DNA of 64,000 nucleotides from Promicromonospora soli (GTDB lineage Bacteria > Actinomycetota > Actinomycetes > Actinomycetales > Cellulomonadaceae), in contig NZ_BNAS01000005.1 in NCBI RefSeq assembly GCF_014653785.1, positions 303,368 through 367,367 of the forward strand, in the 5' to 3' direction. The notes under the pieces were generated by a model, which saw only the letters and a program-made list of their open reading frames with translations, made no database searches and was not told the origin of the DNA. Both the position numbers and the translations under genes were made by a program. Each line of letters starts with the position of its first letter. Within the stretch, counting starts at the first letter, position 1. Positions 1 through 8,201 of this stretch are shown here, piece after piece.

Positions 1-1591
1 CACCGGCGTCGAGCAGCTCGAGCCGCTCCTGCCGGTCGCCCAGCTCGGCCACGACCTCGGCCAGGGGCAGGTCCGGCTGCGAGGTCGCCCGCATGGCGGC
101 GACCCGAAGCGCCAGCGGGAGCCGGGCGCACTGCTCGGCGAGCGTCGCGGCCGCCTCGGGCTCCGCTACGACGCGTGGCCCGATCAGCCGGTGCAGCAGG
201 TCCACCGCGTCGGCCGCCGGGAACAGGTCGAGATCGACCTGGTGGGCGCCGTGTACCGCGACGAGGCCGGACAGGCTGTCCCTGCTGGTCACCACGACGG
301 TCGACGAGCCGCTCCCGGGCAGCAACGGCCGCACCTGAGCCACGCTGCCAGCGTTGTCCAGCACGATGAGCATCCGGCGCCCGGCCAGCTCGCTCCGGTA
401 CCGGGCGGCCTGCTCGTCGCTGTCCAGCGGGATGTCCCGTTCCCCGACGCCCAGCGCGACCAAGAACCGGGCGAGCGCGTCGGTGGGCCGCATAGGCTGC
501 TCCGGGTCGTAGCCACGGAGGTTGACGTAGAGCTGCCCGTCCGGGAACCGGTCCGCGACCCGATGAGCCCAGTGCACCGCGAGCGCCGTCTTGCCGACCC
601 CGGCCGTGCCGCGGATCGCGGTGATCACCACGGTCCGGGTCGCCGGGTCGTTCGAGACGTCGGGCAGCAGCGCGTCGAGGCGCCGCAGGTCGTCGTCACG
701 CCCGGTGAACCCGGCGACGTCGAGAGGCAGCTGCGCCGGTCGGTGCCGCGACTTGACCGGACCAGGAGGCGCGTCTGCCGAGGCACTGCCCGCCGCGCTG
801 TCAGTGTGCGAGCCGGTGGAGCTGTCCGGAGCGGCCACCGAGACGGTCGTCGGCACGGCCAGCTCCGGATCGTGCCGCAGGATTCGCTGATGCAGGTCGG
901 AGAGCGCCGGACGGGGATCACTGCCGAGCTCGTCGGCCAGGCGTTCCTGGACCAGCCGGAAGTGCGCCAGCGCGTCGGACTGCCGTCCGCATCGGTACAG
1001 GGCGACCATGAGCTGCCCGGCCAGCCGTTCGTCGAGCGGGTGCGCCTCCGCGGCGGCGGCCACCTCGGGCAGAAGCCGCGCGTGTTCTCCGCGCCGCAGC
1101 AGCAGGTCGTAGTAGTCGAGGCAGCCCGCTTGCCGTTCGGCCGCGAGCGTCACGGCGAGGGAGTGCAGCCAGTCGCTGTCCAGGTCGGCGAACGGCACGC
1201 CCTGCCAGAGGGCCATGGCGTCCTGCCACAGGGAGCCGGCGGTGTGGTCGTCGGCGCACCGGGCCTGCGCGACCAGGGCGCGGAAGCGGTGGAGATCAAC
1301 CGCGGCGGCGTCGACGTCGAGCACGTAACCGCCGGACCTGCGGGTCGGCGCTGGGCCGCCCACGTCGTCGAGCACGGACCGCAGCCGCGAGATGTAGCTG
1401 TGCAGGGTCTGCCGCGCACTGCGCGGCGCCGTCGTGCCCCACACCCGCTCGACCAGCTGGTCGAGCGAGACCGGCACGCCCGGCTCGACCAGCAGCGCCG
1501 CCAGGACGGCCCGCTGACGCGCCGTACCGAGCGGGACCGGCCCGCGCTCGCTCTGCGCAGCAACATAACCGAGCAGTTGGAACCGGACCAT
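1..1591 (-). CDS. SARP/AfsR-type transcriptional regulator with NB-ARC ATPase domain (C-terminus outside window)
   Basis: Reads leftward off the window edge, so only the first 530 codons are present and no stop is seen. Residues about 1–90 form an OmpR-like winged-helix DNA-binding domain of the SARP class. About 95–240 form the all-helical BTAD domain. After a Ser/Pro/Ala linker an NB-ARC/STAND ATPase begins, with P-loop GTAGVGKTA and the typical downstream motif YVNLRGYD. ATG at 1591 is chosen because GGGGAG lies just upstream. SARPs bind direct repeats at 11-bp spacing over the -35 region and activate secondary-metabolite or secreted-product genes. A matching repeat array lies at 3913–3941 before the neighbouring lipoprotein operon, the best local target candidate. 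Family assignment is firm; the target is inferred. Confidence 0.9.
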   Translation of the reverse strand, partial: MVRFQLLGYVAAQSERGPVPLGTARQRAVLAALLVEPGVPVSLDQLVERVWGTTAPRSARQTLHSYISRLRSVLDDVGGPAPTRRSGGYVLDVDAAAVDLHRFRALVAQARCADDHTAGSLWQDAMALWQGVPFADLDSDWLHSLAVTLAAERQAGCLDYYDLLLRRGEHARLLPEVAAAAEAHPLDERLAGQLMVALYRCGRQSDALAHFRLVQERLADELGSDPRPALSDLHQRILRHDPELAVPTTVSVAAPDSSTGSHTDSAAGSASADAPPGPVKSRHRPAQLPLDVAGFTGRDDDLRRLDALLPDVSNDPATRTVVITAIRGTAGVGKTALAVHWAHRVADRFPDGQLYVNLRGYDPEQPMRPTDALARFLVALGVGERDIPLDSDEQAARYRSELAGRRMLIVLDNAGSVAQVRPLLPGSGSSTVVVTSRDSLSGLVAVHGAHQVDLDLFPAADAVDLLHRLIGPRVVAEPEAAATLAEQCARLPLALRVAAMRATSQPDLPLAEVVAELGDRQERLELLDAG

Positions 1592-1771
1592 CGTCTCCCC
1601 CTGCCTCGGCGTAGAGCCCCGGAGGCAGACAGTAATCGGACGGTGGACGAGGCCGTACAGCAAATGCGGCGTCGTGCAAAGGGTCGCGGTTGAACTCCCT
1701 GAAGGGGTATGCCGTCCACCTGGGCACACGGTCGACGGCGGACCAGGACAGGCTTGCCCGACGACAACGGC

Positions 1772-1811
1772 GTCAGACGTACGGGTCACCCGAGTGACCC
1801 GTACGTCTGAC
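1772..1811 (-). terminator. Perfect 18-bp stem, 4-base loop
   Basis: A perfect 18-bp inverted repeat with loop CCGA starts 12 bases beyond the stop of the downstream I36-like gene. It separates that operon from the SARP gene. No T-run follows, as is common in high-GC actinobacteria. Confidence 0.8.
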
Positions 1812-1822
1812 ACGCCGATCCG

Positions 1823-2281
1823 TCAGTGCAGGAAGTAGACGCCGCAGTCTTTCGCGTTGACCCACCTGTGGGAGCTGATCGTGTTCGCCGCGGGAGCGCC
1901 GCCGGGCCCGGCTTCCAGGCGGTCGTCGAGGAGGTTGCTGACGTAGTACTCGGACTTCTTGATGCAGCTCCAGTTCCCGCCGAAGTGTGCGTGGTCGAAC
2001 ACCTGGACAGCCAGGCCGGAGGTGCCCTTGTGCAGCAGCGACTCCGCCTTGTCCCCGTCGCCCTGCTGGAACGCGCCGGTCCGGTCGTTCCAGTCCACGT
2101 CGTTGCCCACATCGGCGCCCAGGGTGCGGCCGCAGTTGGTTGCGTCGTACGCGAAGAAGTAGCCCGACTTCGCGGCGTCCCACGCGTTGTCACAGGCTGT
2201 CGACGCCTGAACGCTCATGGGGAACAACGCCCCAGTGGCCACGAGACCGAGCGTCGCGAGCAGGACTGAGATCTTGCGCAT
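1823..2281 (-). CDS. Secreted peptidase-inhibitor I36-like protein, copy 2
   Basis: A 152-residue protein with a Sec signal peptide (MRKIS start, hydrophobic core, cleavage near residue 27). The mature part has four cysteines and the segments LLHKGTSGLAVQVF and FGGNWSC, resembling small secreted beta/gamma-crystallin-like proteins annotated as peptidase inhibitor family I36 in actinobacteria. It is a clear paralogue of the protein encoded at 2347–2808: the signal peptides are nearly identical and all four cysteines align. It is the last gene of the lipoprotein–I36–I36 operon and is followed by a strong hairpin. Family is probable; inhibitory activity is not shown by the sequence. Confidence 0.7.
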   Translation of the reverse strand: MRKISVLLATLGLVATGALFPMSVQASTACDNAWDAAKSGYFFAYDATNCGRTLGADVGNDVDWNDRTGAFQQGDGDKAESLLHKGTSGLAVQVFDHAHFGGNWSCIKKSEYYVSNLLDDRLEAGPGGAPAANTISSHRWVNAKDCGVYFLH

Positions 2282-2346
2282 GATTGCTCCCTCTTGGGTT
2301 GGGTGATTGCGGATCTAGAGCCGCTGGACGGTCAGGACCGAAACCG

Positions 2347-2808
2347 TCAGCTCAGGAACGCGCCGTAGCAGTAGGCCTCGGACACCCACTCGTGGGAGCT
2401 GATCGAGTCCCACGCGCGAAACTTGTCAGTCCCACCCGTCAGGTAGTTGTCGTGGAGGTCGCTGACATACTTCTCGTCCTTCGTGATGCATCCGAAGTTG
2501 CCTCGGTAGTTGGCATCGCTCCACACCCTGACGGCCAGCCCGGAGTTGCCCTTGTGCAGGAGCGAGCTTGCCTTGTCGTTGTCGCTGCCCTGGAAGCTGC
2601 CGACCGAGTCCGCCCAGTTCGGGTCGTCGTCTGCGTCCGAGCCCAGAACGCCGGCGCAGTGGATGTCCTCGAAGGCGCCGAAGCGGCCGGGCGTCGCGGC
2701 GTTCCACGCGGTGTCACAGGCCGCGGAAGCCTGAGCGCTCGCGACCGGGAACAACGCCCCCGTGACCACGAGGCCGAGCGTTGCAAGCAGGATTGAGATC
2801 TTGCGCAT
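2347..2808 (-). CDS. Secreted peptidase-inhibitor I36-like protein, copy 1
   Basis: A 153-residue secreted protein with a signal peptide ending near ASAQASA. The mature domain carries four cysteines, SLLHKGNSGLAVRVW and the YRGNFGC motif, placing it with the neighbouring copy in the I36/crystallin-like group. It starts 14 bases after the stop of the lipoprotein gene, so the two are almost certainly cotranscribed. AAGGAGCACGTC precedes the ATG. The tandem arrangement indicates local duplication followed by marked divergence of the mature region while the signal peptide was conserved. Confidence 0.7.
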   Translation of the reverse strand: MRKISILLATLGLVVTGALFPVASAQASAACDTAWNAATPGRFGAFEDIHCAGVLGSDADDDPNWADSVGSFQGSDNDKASSLLHKGNSGLAVRVWSDANYRGNFGCITKDEKYVSDLHDNYLTGGTDKFRAWDSISSHEWVSEAYCYGAFLS

Positions 2809-2822
2809 GACGTGCTCCTTGA

Positions 2823-3776
2823 CTAGTTGGATGGTGCCGGTTCAGCGGCCAGGATCTCCCTGGCTTGCTCCACGGCCGCGTGCTGCAGCCGTTGGTATGT
2901 GATGACGTCGTCGCGGTACTGCCACAGCCGGCCGCGGTACTCGCTCTCCAGGTCGCGCGTCGTGCTGACGAGCGAGGTCTCCCGGGTGGCGCAGATCGCC
3001 TCGGCGACCGCCAGTTCCTGTTCGACGTCAAGAGCCTTCTCGTCGCTCAGCCCGTCGGTCAGGCGGGGCAGGTCCTCGCGGATCGCGGGCGGGTCGGGGT
3101 AGTCGTGGCCGCGCTCGCGCATGCACTCCGACCACGCCGCGAGCACCGTCTCGAAGCGCTCGTCCGCGACGAGGTCGTCCGCGTAGAGGCCAACGAGGTT
3201 GGCGGCGACCTTCTCGGCCTGAAACCAGGCGGCGAAGTCCCCGTAGAGCTCACCCTTCGCGTGCGCCACACAGCTGTCGGCCGGCGTCTGGATGGCGCCA
3301 CCCATGGGCAGTTCCGCCGTCAGCATGTCTGCGGACGCATCACCGTCCAGGGCTTTGGAGTAGCGCAGGCGCTCCGCCTTCGGCAGCGCGTTGGCATAGG
3401 CATTGTTGGTGTCGTCCTGCAGGATCGCCACCAACCGATCCTGCAGCTCCGTGCCGTAGCCGTGCTCGCGCGCCCAGCCGACGTCATCGAGTACATAGCC
3501 AGAGCCCTGACGTTCTTCAACGCCGGCGACCGGTACCGGCCTGTACCGGAAGCCCTCGGCTGCCATGCAGTCCTCGATCAGGAGCTCACGGGCCTTGTCC
3601 ACCAGCACCTGCTCGGCATCGGTCACCGCCCGTTCTGTCGCGGCGGTGTCAGCCTGTGCTGCGTCGACACGAGCGGCGTCGGCTTCCGAGACCGGGCCCG
3701 CCGCCGCCGTCGTGCAACCCACCACGGTCACCGAGGCGACAGCCGCCGCACAGGCGGCGAGAAAGACTCGCTTCAT
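2823..3776 (-). CDS. Lipoprotein of unknown function
   Basis: A 317-residue protein with a lipoprotein signal peptide: MKRVFLAACAAA followed by lipobox VVGC, so Cys21 is the probable lipid-modified residue. ATG at 3776 is chosen over an in-frame upstream start because GGAGGAGGTG sits at proper distance before it. The mature protein is mainly helical and acidic, with several cysteines and repeated Glu/Ala-rich heptads near the C-terminus. No named family is recognised. It heads a three-gene operon with the two I36-like proteins, suggesting a surface role, and its upstream region carries the SARP-type repeat array. Confidence 0.8.
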   Translation of the reverse strand: MKRVFLAACAAAVASVTVVGCTTAAAGPVSEADAARVDAAQADTAATERAVTDAEQVLVDKARELLIEDCMAAEGFRYRPVPVAGVEERQGSGYVLDDVGWAREHGYGTELQDRLVAILQDDTNNAYANALPKAERLRYSKALDGDASADMLTAELPMGGAIQTPADSCVAHAKGELYGDFAAWFQAEKVAANLVGLYADDLVADERFETVLAAWSECMRERGHDYPDPPAIREDLPRLTDGLSDEKALDVEQELAVAEAICATRETSLVSTTRDLESEYRGRLWQYRDDVITYQRLQHAAVEQAREILAAEPAPSN

Positions 3777-3805
3777 TCGGATCACCTCCTCCACGGACCG
3801 GGTCT

Positions 3806-3840
3806 GACGTTCGCCCCCTGGGGGAGAGGGGGCGAACGTC
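3806..3840 (-). terminator. 14-bp perfect hairpin in the leader of the lipoprotein operon
   Basis: Two perfect 14-base arms (3806–3819 and 3827–3840) flank a 7-base G-rich loop. It lies 30 bases before the lipoprotein start and downstream of its predicted -10. It could therefore be an attenuator-like leader hairpin, or simply the terminator of the acyltransferase gene that ends at 4025. The sequence does not decide between these. Confidence 0.6.
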
Positions 3841-3896
3841 GACGCTCACCGCCCGGGGGACGGGCGTGAACGCGGCGCCCAGCGGCGCCGAGAACC

Positions 3897-3941
3897 AACG
3901 TAGGGAGGTGTCCTTGCAGGAAACTTGTAGGCGCCTTGCAG
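3897..3941 (-). promoter_or_regulatory. Probable SARP operator: three heptamers with -10 box
   Basis: On the minus strand the array reads CTGCAAG, N4, CTACAAG, N4, CTGCAAG, an exact 11-bp period (plus-strand 3935–3941, 3924–3930, 3913–3919). Ten bases after the last heptamer is TACGTT (3902–3897), a good actinobacterial -10. SARP operators have this layout: heptameric direct repeats at 11-bp spacing shortly before the -10. The predicted transcript starts near 3890 and runs into the lipoprotein operon. Confidence 0.6.
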
Positions 3942-4024
3942 CCCGTCAGCGATCAAGACGAAGAGGTCCCCTCGCGGGCCCGCCGGCACTTCCTCCATCC
4001 GGGCACGCAAGCCCCGGTCCGGGG

Positions 4025-6202
4025 TCACCTCATCAACGGTGCGGGCAGCGCGGACGTTGCCGTCCCGGGTTCAGGTAGGGCTGCGGGCACCTCTTCCGAT
4101 CCAGGTGTGAGCGCCCGCTGTACCGCCGCCAGGAGGTACGGGCCAAGGGTCCGGGCCCAGGTCGCGGTGACGTGCCCGCCCGCATCTCGGTAGACGACGA
4201 CGTTCCCGACCACCGAAGGGCAGTACCCGTCAACGCAGTAGTAGCGGGTCAGGTCCACCAACCCGACGCCGTCGACTGACCGCCCCGCCTCTGCCACCGG
4301 GTCCGGCGTGTCGAAGGCGTTGGCCTGCCGGGTCCCGCAGCCGTCGGCGACGTCGAACCAAACTCGGCCGACGCATTCGACAGCGTCACGGTTCGCCTCG
4401 GGGTTGTCGGCGACCACCACCACCCCGATCCCCTCGGCCACGGCCTCCCTCATCACCTCCGCGTGGTCCGCCGCCACCGTGGTGGTCCCGCGCCGGGAGG
4501 TTGTCAGGATCAAGTCGAACTCGCCCGAGGTCACCCGGTCCTGGATCGCGGGCAGAGCGTCTCTGCAGTTGCGCACCTCCGGCCCTGGCAGGAACCAACG
4601 GCAGCCCCATCCGACGAACGTCGTCACCCGCCAGTTCAGCCGCTCGAGGTGCGGTTCCAACGCCGGGACCAGCTGGGCGGCGTGGCTGTCGCCCACGAGC
4701 GCCACCCGGTACGCGTCCGGCGCCTCGCTGCCCAGGTCGCACGTACGCAGCGCCTCCGACGCCGCCATGAAGCAGGCGAACGCCTCACCTGTGTCCGGGA
4801 GCGCGGCTCGCGGAAGCGGCGTCACCGCAGAGCCCGCGTTCACACCGGCGCACTCGTGCGCTGGATCGAGGGCCGCCGCGCCAAAACAGTCTCCAGGTTC
4901 GGCCGCCGTCCGGCCGACGCTGACCACCGGCGCCACCTCATGCTCCGCGGGCTGCACGGCCCGGGCACCGGCATCTGCCACGACCGCGACCAGCACCACC
5001 GCGACGGCCAGCCCGACTGGGCGGTACCACCCCAGGGCAAGTCCCGAGGGCCGTATCCGAACGCCGTCCGCCCGGCGCGCCCACCTGAACCAGCCCGCTC
5101 GCCGTGTCGGCTGTTCAAGCCAGCGGTACGACGCCGCGGACAGCGCGACGGTCCCCCCAAGTGCCACCGCCATGTACAGCGCGCTCCCGCGCGGCAGAAG
5201 ACTCACCAGAAGCACCGCCACCGGCCAGTGCCACAGGTACAAGCTGTACGAGATCTCGCCCACGTAGACCGACACCCGATTGGTCAGCACCGGGACCGCG
5301 ATCGGGCCGCCCTCGCCTGCGGCAATCACCAGGGCGGTGGCTGCCACCGGCAGCAGCGCCCAGGGCGCAGGGAAGCCCGCGCCTTCCGGTACCAGCAGCA
5401 CAGCCGCCACGATCCCCCCGAGCCCTGACCATGCCAGCACCGCCCGGACGGGGCGAGACACGAACCGCAGCCGAGGGGCCATGACGGCGACCAGCCCGCC
5501 AAGCCCGAGCTCCCACGCCCTCGAGAAGGTAGAAAAGTACGCAACCTTCGCCACGGCGGACGTCTCTTGCAATGCCCAGGCGAACGAAACCACCGTGATG
5601 AGGCCGACCGCGACACCGGCGACCAGCCGCACGTGCTCACGCCGCCAGCGGAGGAACCGCACACCGAGCAGCAGGAGGCCGAGCAGCAACCACGGCCAGA
5701 CCATGTAGAACTGCTCCTCGACCGCCAGTGACCAGTAGTGCTGGAGGGGCGACGGCGGCTTGTCGAGCTGGAAGTAGTCGGTACCGATCCGGGCGAACTG
5801 CCAGTTCGACAGGAACACCCCCGCCGCGGCGGCGTCGACCACGACGTCGCGGATCCGCCCCTGGATCAGGACGTAGGACGCACAGACGGTCACGAAGAGC
5901 ACGGTGACCGCCACCGGCACGATCCGCTTGATCCGGCGCACATAGAAACCGGTGAACGATACGGTGCCGGTGCGCTCGTACTCGCGCAGTAGCAGGCCGG
6001 TGATGAGATAGCCGGAAACCACGAAGAACACGTCCACACCCACGAAACCGCTGGGCGGCCGTCCGATGACGTGGTCCGCGACCACGGCAAGCACTGCCAC
6101 CGCACGTAGTCCCTGGATGTCCGGGCGGAAGGCGGCCGCCCTCACCCCGCGCATCGCCCTCCGGTCCTGCGACTGATGGGCGGGCAGCAAGGCTTGTGGC
6201 AT
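4025..6202 (-). CDS. Membrane acyltransferase 3 with C-terminal SGNH domain (OatA-like)
   Basis: A 725-residue protein. The N-terminal half is an acyltransferase-3 domain with about ten membrane helices, opening with FRPDIQGLRAVAVLAVV and carrying VFFVVSGYLIT and HYWSLAVEEQFY. The C-terminal half is an extracytoplasmic SGNH-type domain with ALVGDSHAAQ as block I. Such proteins O-acetylate cell-wall or surface polysaccharides. Position beside the exopolysaccharide genes suggests modification of that polymer, though peptidoglycan is also possible. ATG at 6202 with AGGA seven bases upstream is preferred; ATG at 6154 is an alternative. It is divergent from the pyruvyl-transferase operon. Confidence 0.88.
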   Translation of the reverse strand: MPQALLPAHQSQDRRAMRGVRAAAFRPDIQGLRAVAVLAVVADHVIGRPPSGFVGVDVFFVVSGYLITGLLLREYERTGTVSFTGFYVRRIKRIVPVAVTVLFVTVCASYVLIQGRIRDVVVDAAAAGVFLSNWQFARIGTDYFQLDKPPSPLQHYWSLAVEEQFYMVWPWLLLGLLLLGVRFLRWRREHVRLVAGVAVGLITVVSFAWALQETSAVAKVAYFSTFSRAWELGLGGLVAVMAPRLRFVSRPVRAVLAWSGLGGIVAAVLLVPEGAGFPAPWALLPVAATALVIAAGEGGPIAVPVLTNRVSVYVGEISYSLYLWHWPVAVLLVSLLPRGSALYMAVALGGTVALSAASYRWLEQPTRRAGWFRWARRADGVRIRPSGLALGWYRPVGLAVAVVLVAVVADAGARAVQPAEHEVAPVVSVGRTAAEPGDCFGAAALDPAHECAGVNAGSAVTPLPRAALPDTGEAFACFMAASEALRTCDLGSEAPDAYRVALVGDSHAAQLVPALEPHLERLNWRVTTFVGWGCRWFLPGPEVRNCRDALPAIQDRVTSGEFDLILTTSRRGTTTVAADHAEVMREAVAEGIGVVVVADNPEANRDAVECVGRVWFDVADGCGTRQANAFDTPDPVAEAGRSVDGVGLVDLTRYYCVDGYCPSVVGNVVVYRDAGGHVTATWARTLGPYLLAAVQRALTPGSEEVPAALPEPGTATSALPAPLMR

Positions 6203-6333
6203 ATGGGAGTCCTGAGTGCTCTGTCCAGAGCCGGGTCCGGTCGCCGTTCGGTGAACATCGTGATTTCCTGGGCTAAATTTCCAAGCCCAACGATCGGCCA
6301 TAGCGAGTAATGCCGCACCCGGAGAGATCGATC

Positions 6334-7158
6334 ATGGAGACATTTGCCTGGAATCCCCGGCACAACAGGCTTCCCCGCCCTTTCCGGGATCGGTTCATCG
6401 GTCCACGGACGAACAATTTCGGCGACCTCCTGGGTCCCCTTATCGTCCAGGGGATCTGCGACCGTGAGGACCTCGGGTGGCATGCCCCGACCCGGCCCGG
6501 CCGCCTCATCACCGTCGGCTCCGTGATGCACGTCGCGAGCGACGCCGACGTCATCTGGGGTTCGGGCGTCAACCCAGCCGTGCGCGCCGCCCGGCACCGG
6601 TTTACCGCCCTGGACGTACGCGCGGTCCGCGGACCGCGCACCCACGCGTTCCTCGCCGATCGCGGCCAGGACGTGCCCGCGGTGTACGGAGACCCGGCAC
6701 TGCTGTTGCCCGACCTGTTTCCCGTCCTCGCCCGATGGTCCGTGACCAAGACGCACGCGCTCACCGTCGTCCCGAACCTGCACGACTGGGACCGGCTCAA
6801 GGGCCACCCACGAGCGGTCAGCCCCCGCTCCGGCTTATGGCACGTCTTGCGCACCATCGCCCAGAGCGAGCGAGTCATCGCGTCGTCCCTGCACGGAGTG
6901 GTCGTGGCCGAGGCGCTCGGCATCCAGGCCACGCTGCTCGGCGGTCACGAGAAGCCGTTCAAGTACCAGGACTACTACGAGGGCACCGGCCGCCCGATGC
7001 CGACGCTGGCCGCGACCATCGACGAGGCGCTCCGTCGCCCTGCCGAGACCCCCGACCTCTCCGGCTGGAACGGCGATGCCCTGTACAGGGCGTTCCCGAC
7101 GGACCTGTGGGACGGCGCTGCGTCGGGCCGCAGCCTCGCCCCGATCGGGACCGCATGA
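6334..7158 (+). CDS. Polysaccharide pyruvyl transferase family protein (first copy)
   Basis: A 274-residue protein of the polysaccharide pyruvyl transferase family (CsaB/GumL/ExoV type). Recognisable segments are NNFGDLLGPLIV near the start, VIWGSGVN, VRGPRTHAFL, and VIASSLHGVVVAEALG near the C-terminus. These enzymes add pyruvate ketals from phosphoenolpyruvate to sugars, giving the polymer negative charge. ATG at 6334 is chosen because GGAGAG lies seven bases upstream. It overlaps the next gene by four bases (ATGA), so translation is coupled. The domain is firm; the acceptor sugar is unknown. Confidence 0.85.
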   Translation: METFAWNPRHNRLPRPFRDRFIGPRTNNFGDLLGPLIVQGICDREDLGWHAPTRPGRLITVGSVMHVASDADVIWGSGVNPAVRAARHRFTALDVRAVRGPRTHAFLADRGQDVPAVYGDPALLLPDLFPVLARWSVTKTHALTVVPNLHDWDRLKGHPRAVSPRSGLWHVLRTIAQSERVIASSLHGVVVAEALGIQATLLGGHEKPFKYQDYYEGTGRPMPTLAATIDEALRRPAETPDLSGWNGDALYRAFPTDLWDGAASGRSLAPIGTA

Positions 7159-8201
7159 CGGAGGCCCTGCACCGCCCGAAGTCGCTCCACGAGATCCGGT
7201 TGGCCACGCTCGAAGTCCTGGCAGAAATCATCGGGACCGGGCGGGACGTAGCGCTCCTCCAGGCACCCAACCAGCGCAACGTCGGCGACACCCTCATCTG
7301 GCTCGGTGAGCGCAAGTACTTCACGGCCCTCGGACTTCGGCTGCGACACGTCAGCGATCTCGGGGGGTACGACGCCGACGCGGTCCGGGCGAGCCTGCCC
7401 GAGGGCGGCGTGGTGCTCATCCACGGCGGCGGCAACTTCGGCGACCTCTGGTACGGGCACCAGTTGCACCGGGAGCGGGTGACGCGCGACCTACCGGATC
7501 TCCCGATCGTCCAACTGCCCCAGTCCGTGTATTTCGCCTCGCAGGCGAAGGCCGAGCAGGCGAACACAGAACTCGGCGCACATCCCGACTTCACGCTCCT
7601 CGTCCGGGACGACGGCTCATGGGCACGCGCTGCGCAACAGCTGCCGGGCGTGGCGACGCGATACTGCTGGGACATGGCGCTCGGGTGGCAGCCCCCGCAA
7701 CATCGTCCCGCGCGGACCGCCCGACGTCCTCTGCTGCTGGCGCGCGCGGACAAGGAGGCTGCTTCCGGGCTCGGTTCCGTCGGTCTCGGGGCCGAGCTCG
7801 GAGCGCTGGCAGACCGGGCCGACTGGAAGAACTCCGGGCCCGACGCCGTCGCGTGGCACCTGCTCCGTGTCCTCCCTCGGTTGGCGCACCGGGTACCGGC
7901 ACTGCGCAGGCCGGCCTTCCAGCCGCTGATGCGCGCTTGCATCATTGCGATCAATGCGATCAACGTCCGCGGCGGCGTGCGCCTCCTCCGGGATCGGCCG
8001 CTGGCCGTCGTGGACCGTCTGCACGCCCACATCCTTGCCGGGCTGCTCGAGGTGCCCCATGTGGCGCTCGACAACAGCTACGGAAAGATCAGCGCCGTGT
8101 ACTCCGAATACACCCACGTGCTGGGCACTGCTCGGTTCGCGTCGGATCTGGACGACGCCTTGAACCAGGCCCGGACGCTCACCGCCGAGGAGCCCGCGTG
8201 A
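7155..8201 (+). CDS. Polysaccharide pyruvyl transferase family protein (second copy)
   Basis: A 348-residue protein of the same broad family as its neighbour but distinct in sequence. It has PNQRNVGDTLIWLGERKYF at the N-terminus, VVLIHGGGNFGDLW, a central segment VQLPQSVYF, and VDRLHAHILAGLLEVPHV near the C-terminus. Similar proteins sit in exopolysaccharide loci such as those for succinoglycan or xanthan. It starts at the ATG inside the ATGA overlap with the upstream gene and ends in a GTGA overlap with the downstream glycosyltransferase, so three genes form one coupled operon. Two different pyruvyl-transferase-like proteins suggest two modified positions, or that one has another activity. 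Confidence 0.83.
   Translation: MTEALHRPKSLHEIRLATLEVLAEIIGTGRDVALLQAPNQRNVGDTLIWLGERKYFTALGLRLRHVSDLGGYDADAVRASLPEGGVVLIHGGGNFGDLWYGHQLHRERVTRDLPDLPIVQLPQSVYFASQAKAEQANTELGAHPDFTLLVRDDGSWARAAQQLPGVATRYCWDMALGWQPPQHRPARTARRPLLLARADKEAASGLGSVGLGAELGALADRADWKNSGPDAVAWHLLRVLPRLAHRVPALRRPAFQPLMRACIIAINAINVRGGVRLLRDRPLAVVDRLHAHILAGLLEVPHVALDNSYGKISAVYSEYTHVLGTARFASDLDDALNQARTLTAEEPA

Noticed and set aside
191..1693. A 500-codon plus-strand frame opposite the SARP gene
   Set aside because: The minus strand encodes a full SARP/BTAD/NB-ARC architecture; the plus-strand frame has no recognisable domain.
3806..3840. Riboswitch in the lipoprotein leader
   Set aside because: Only a single simple hairpin is present; no conserved aptamer sequence is recognisable.
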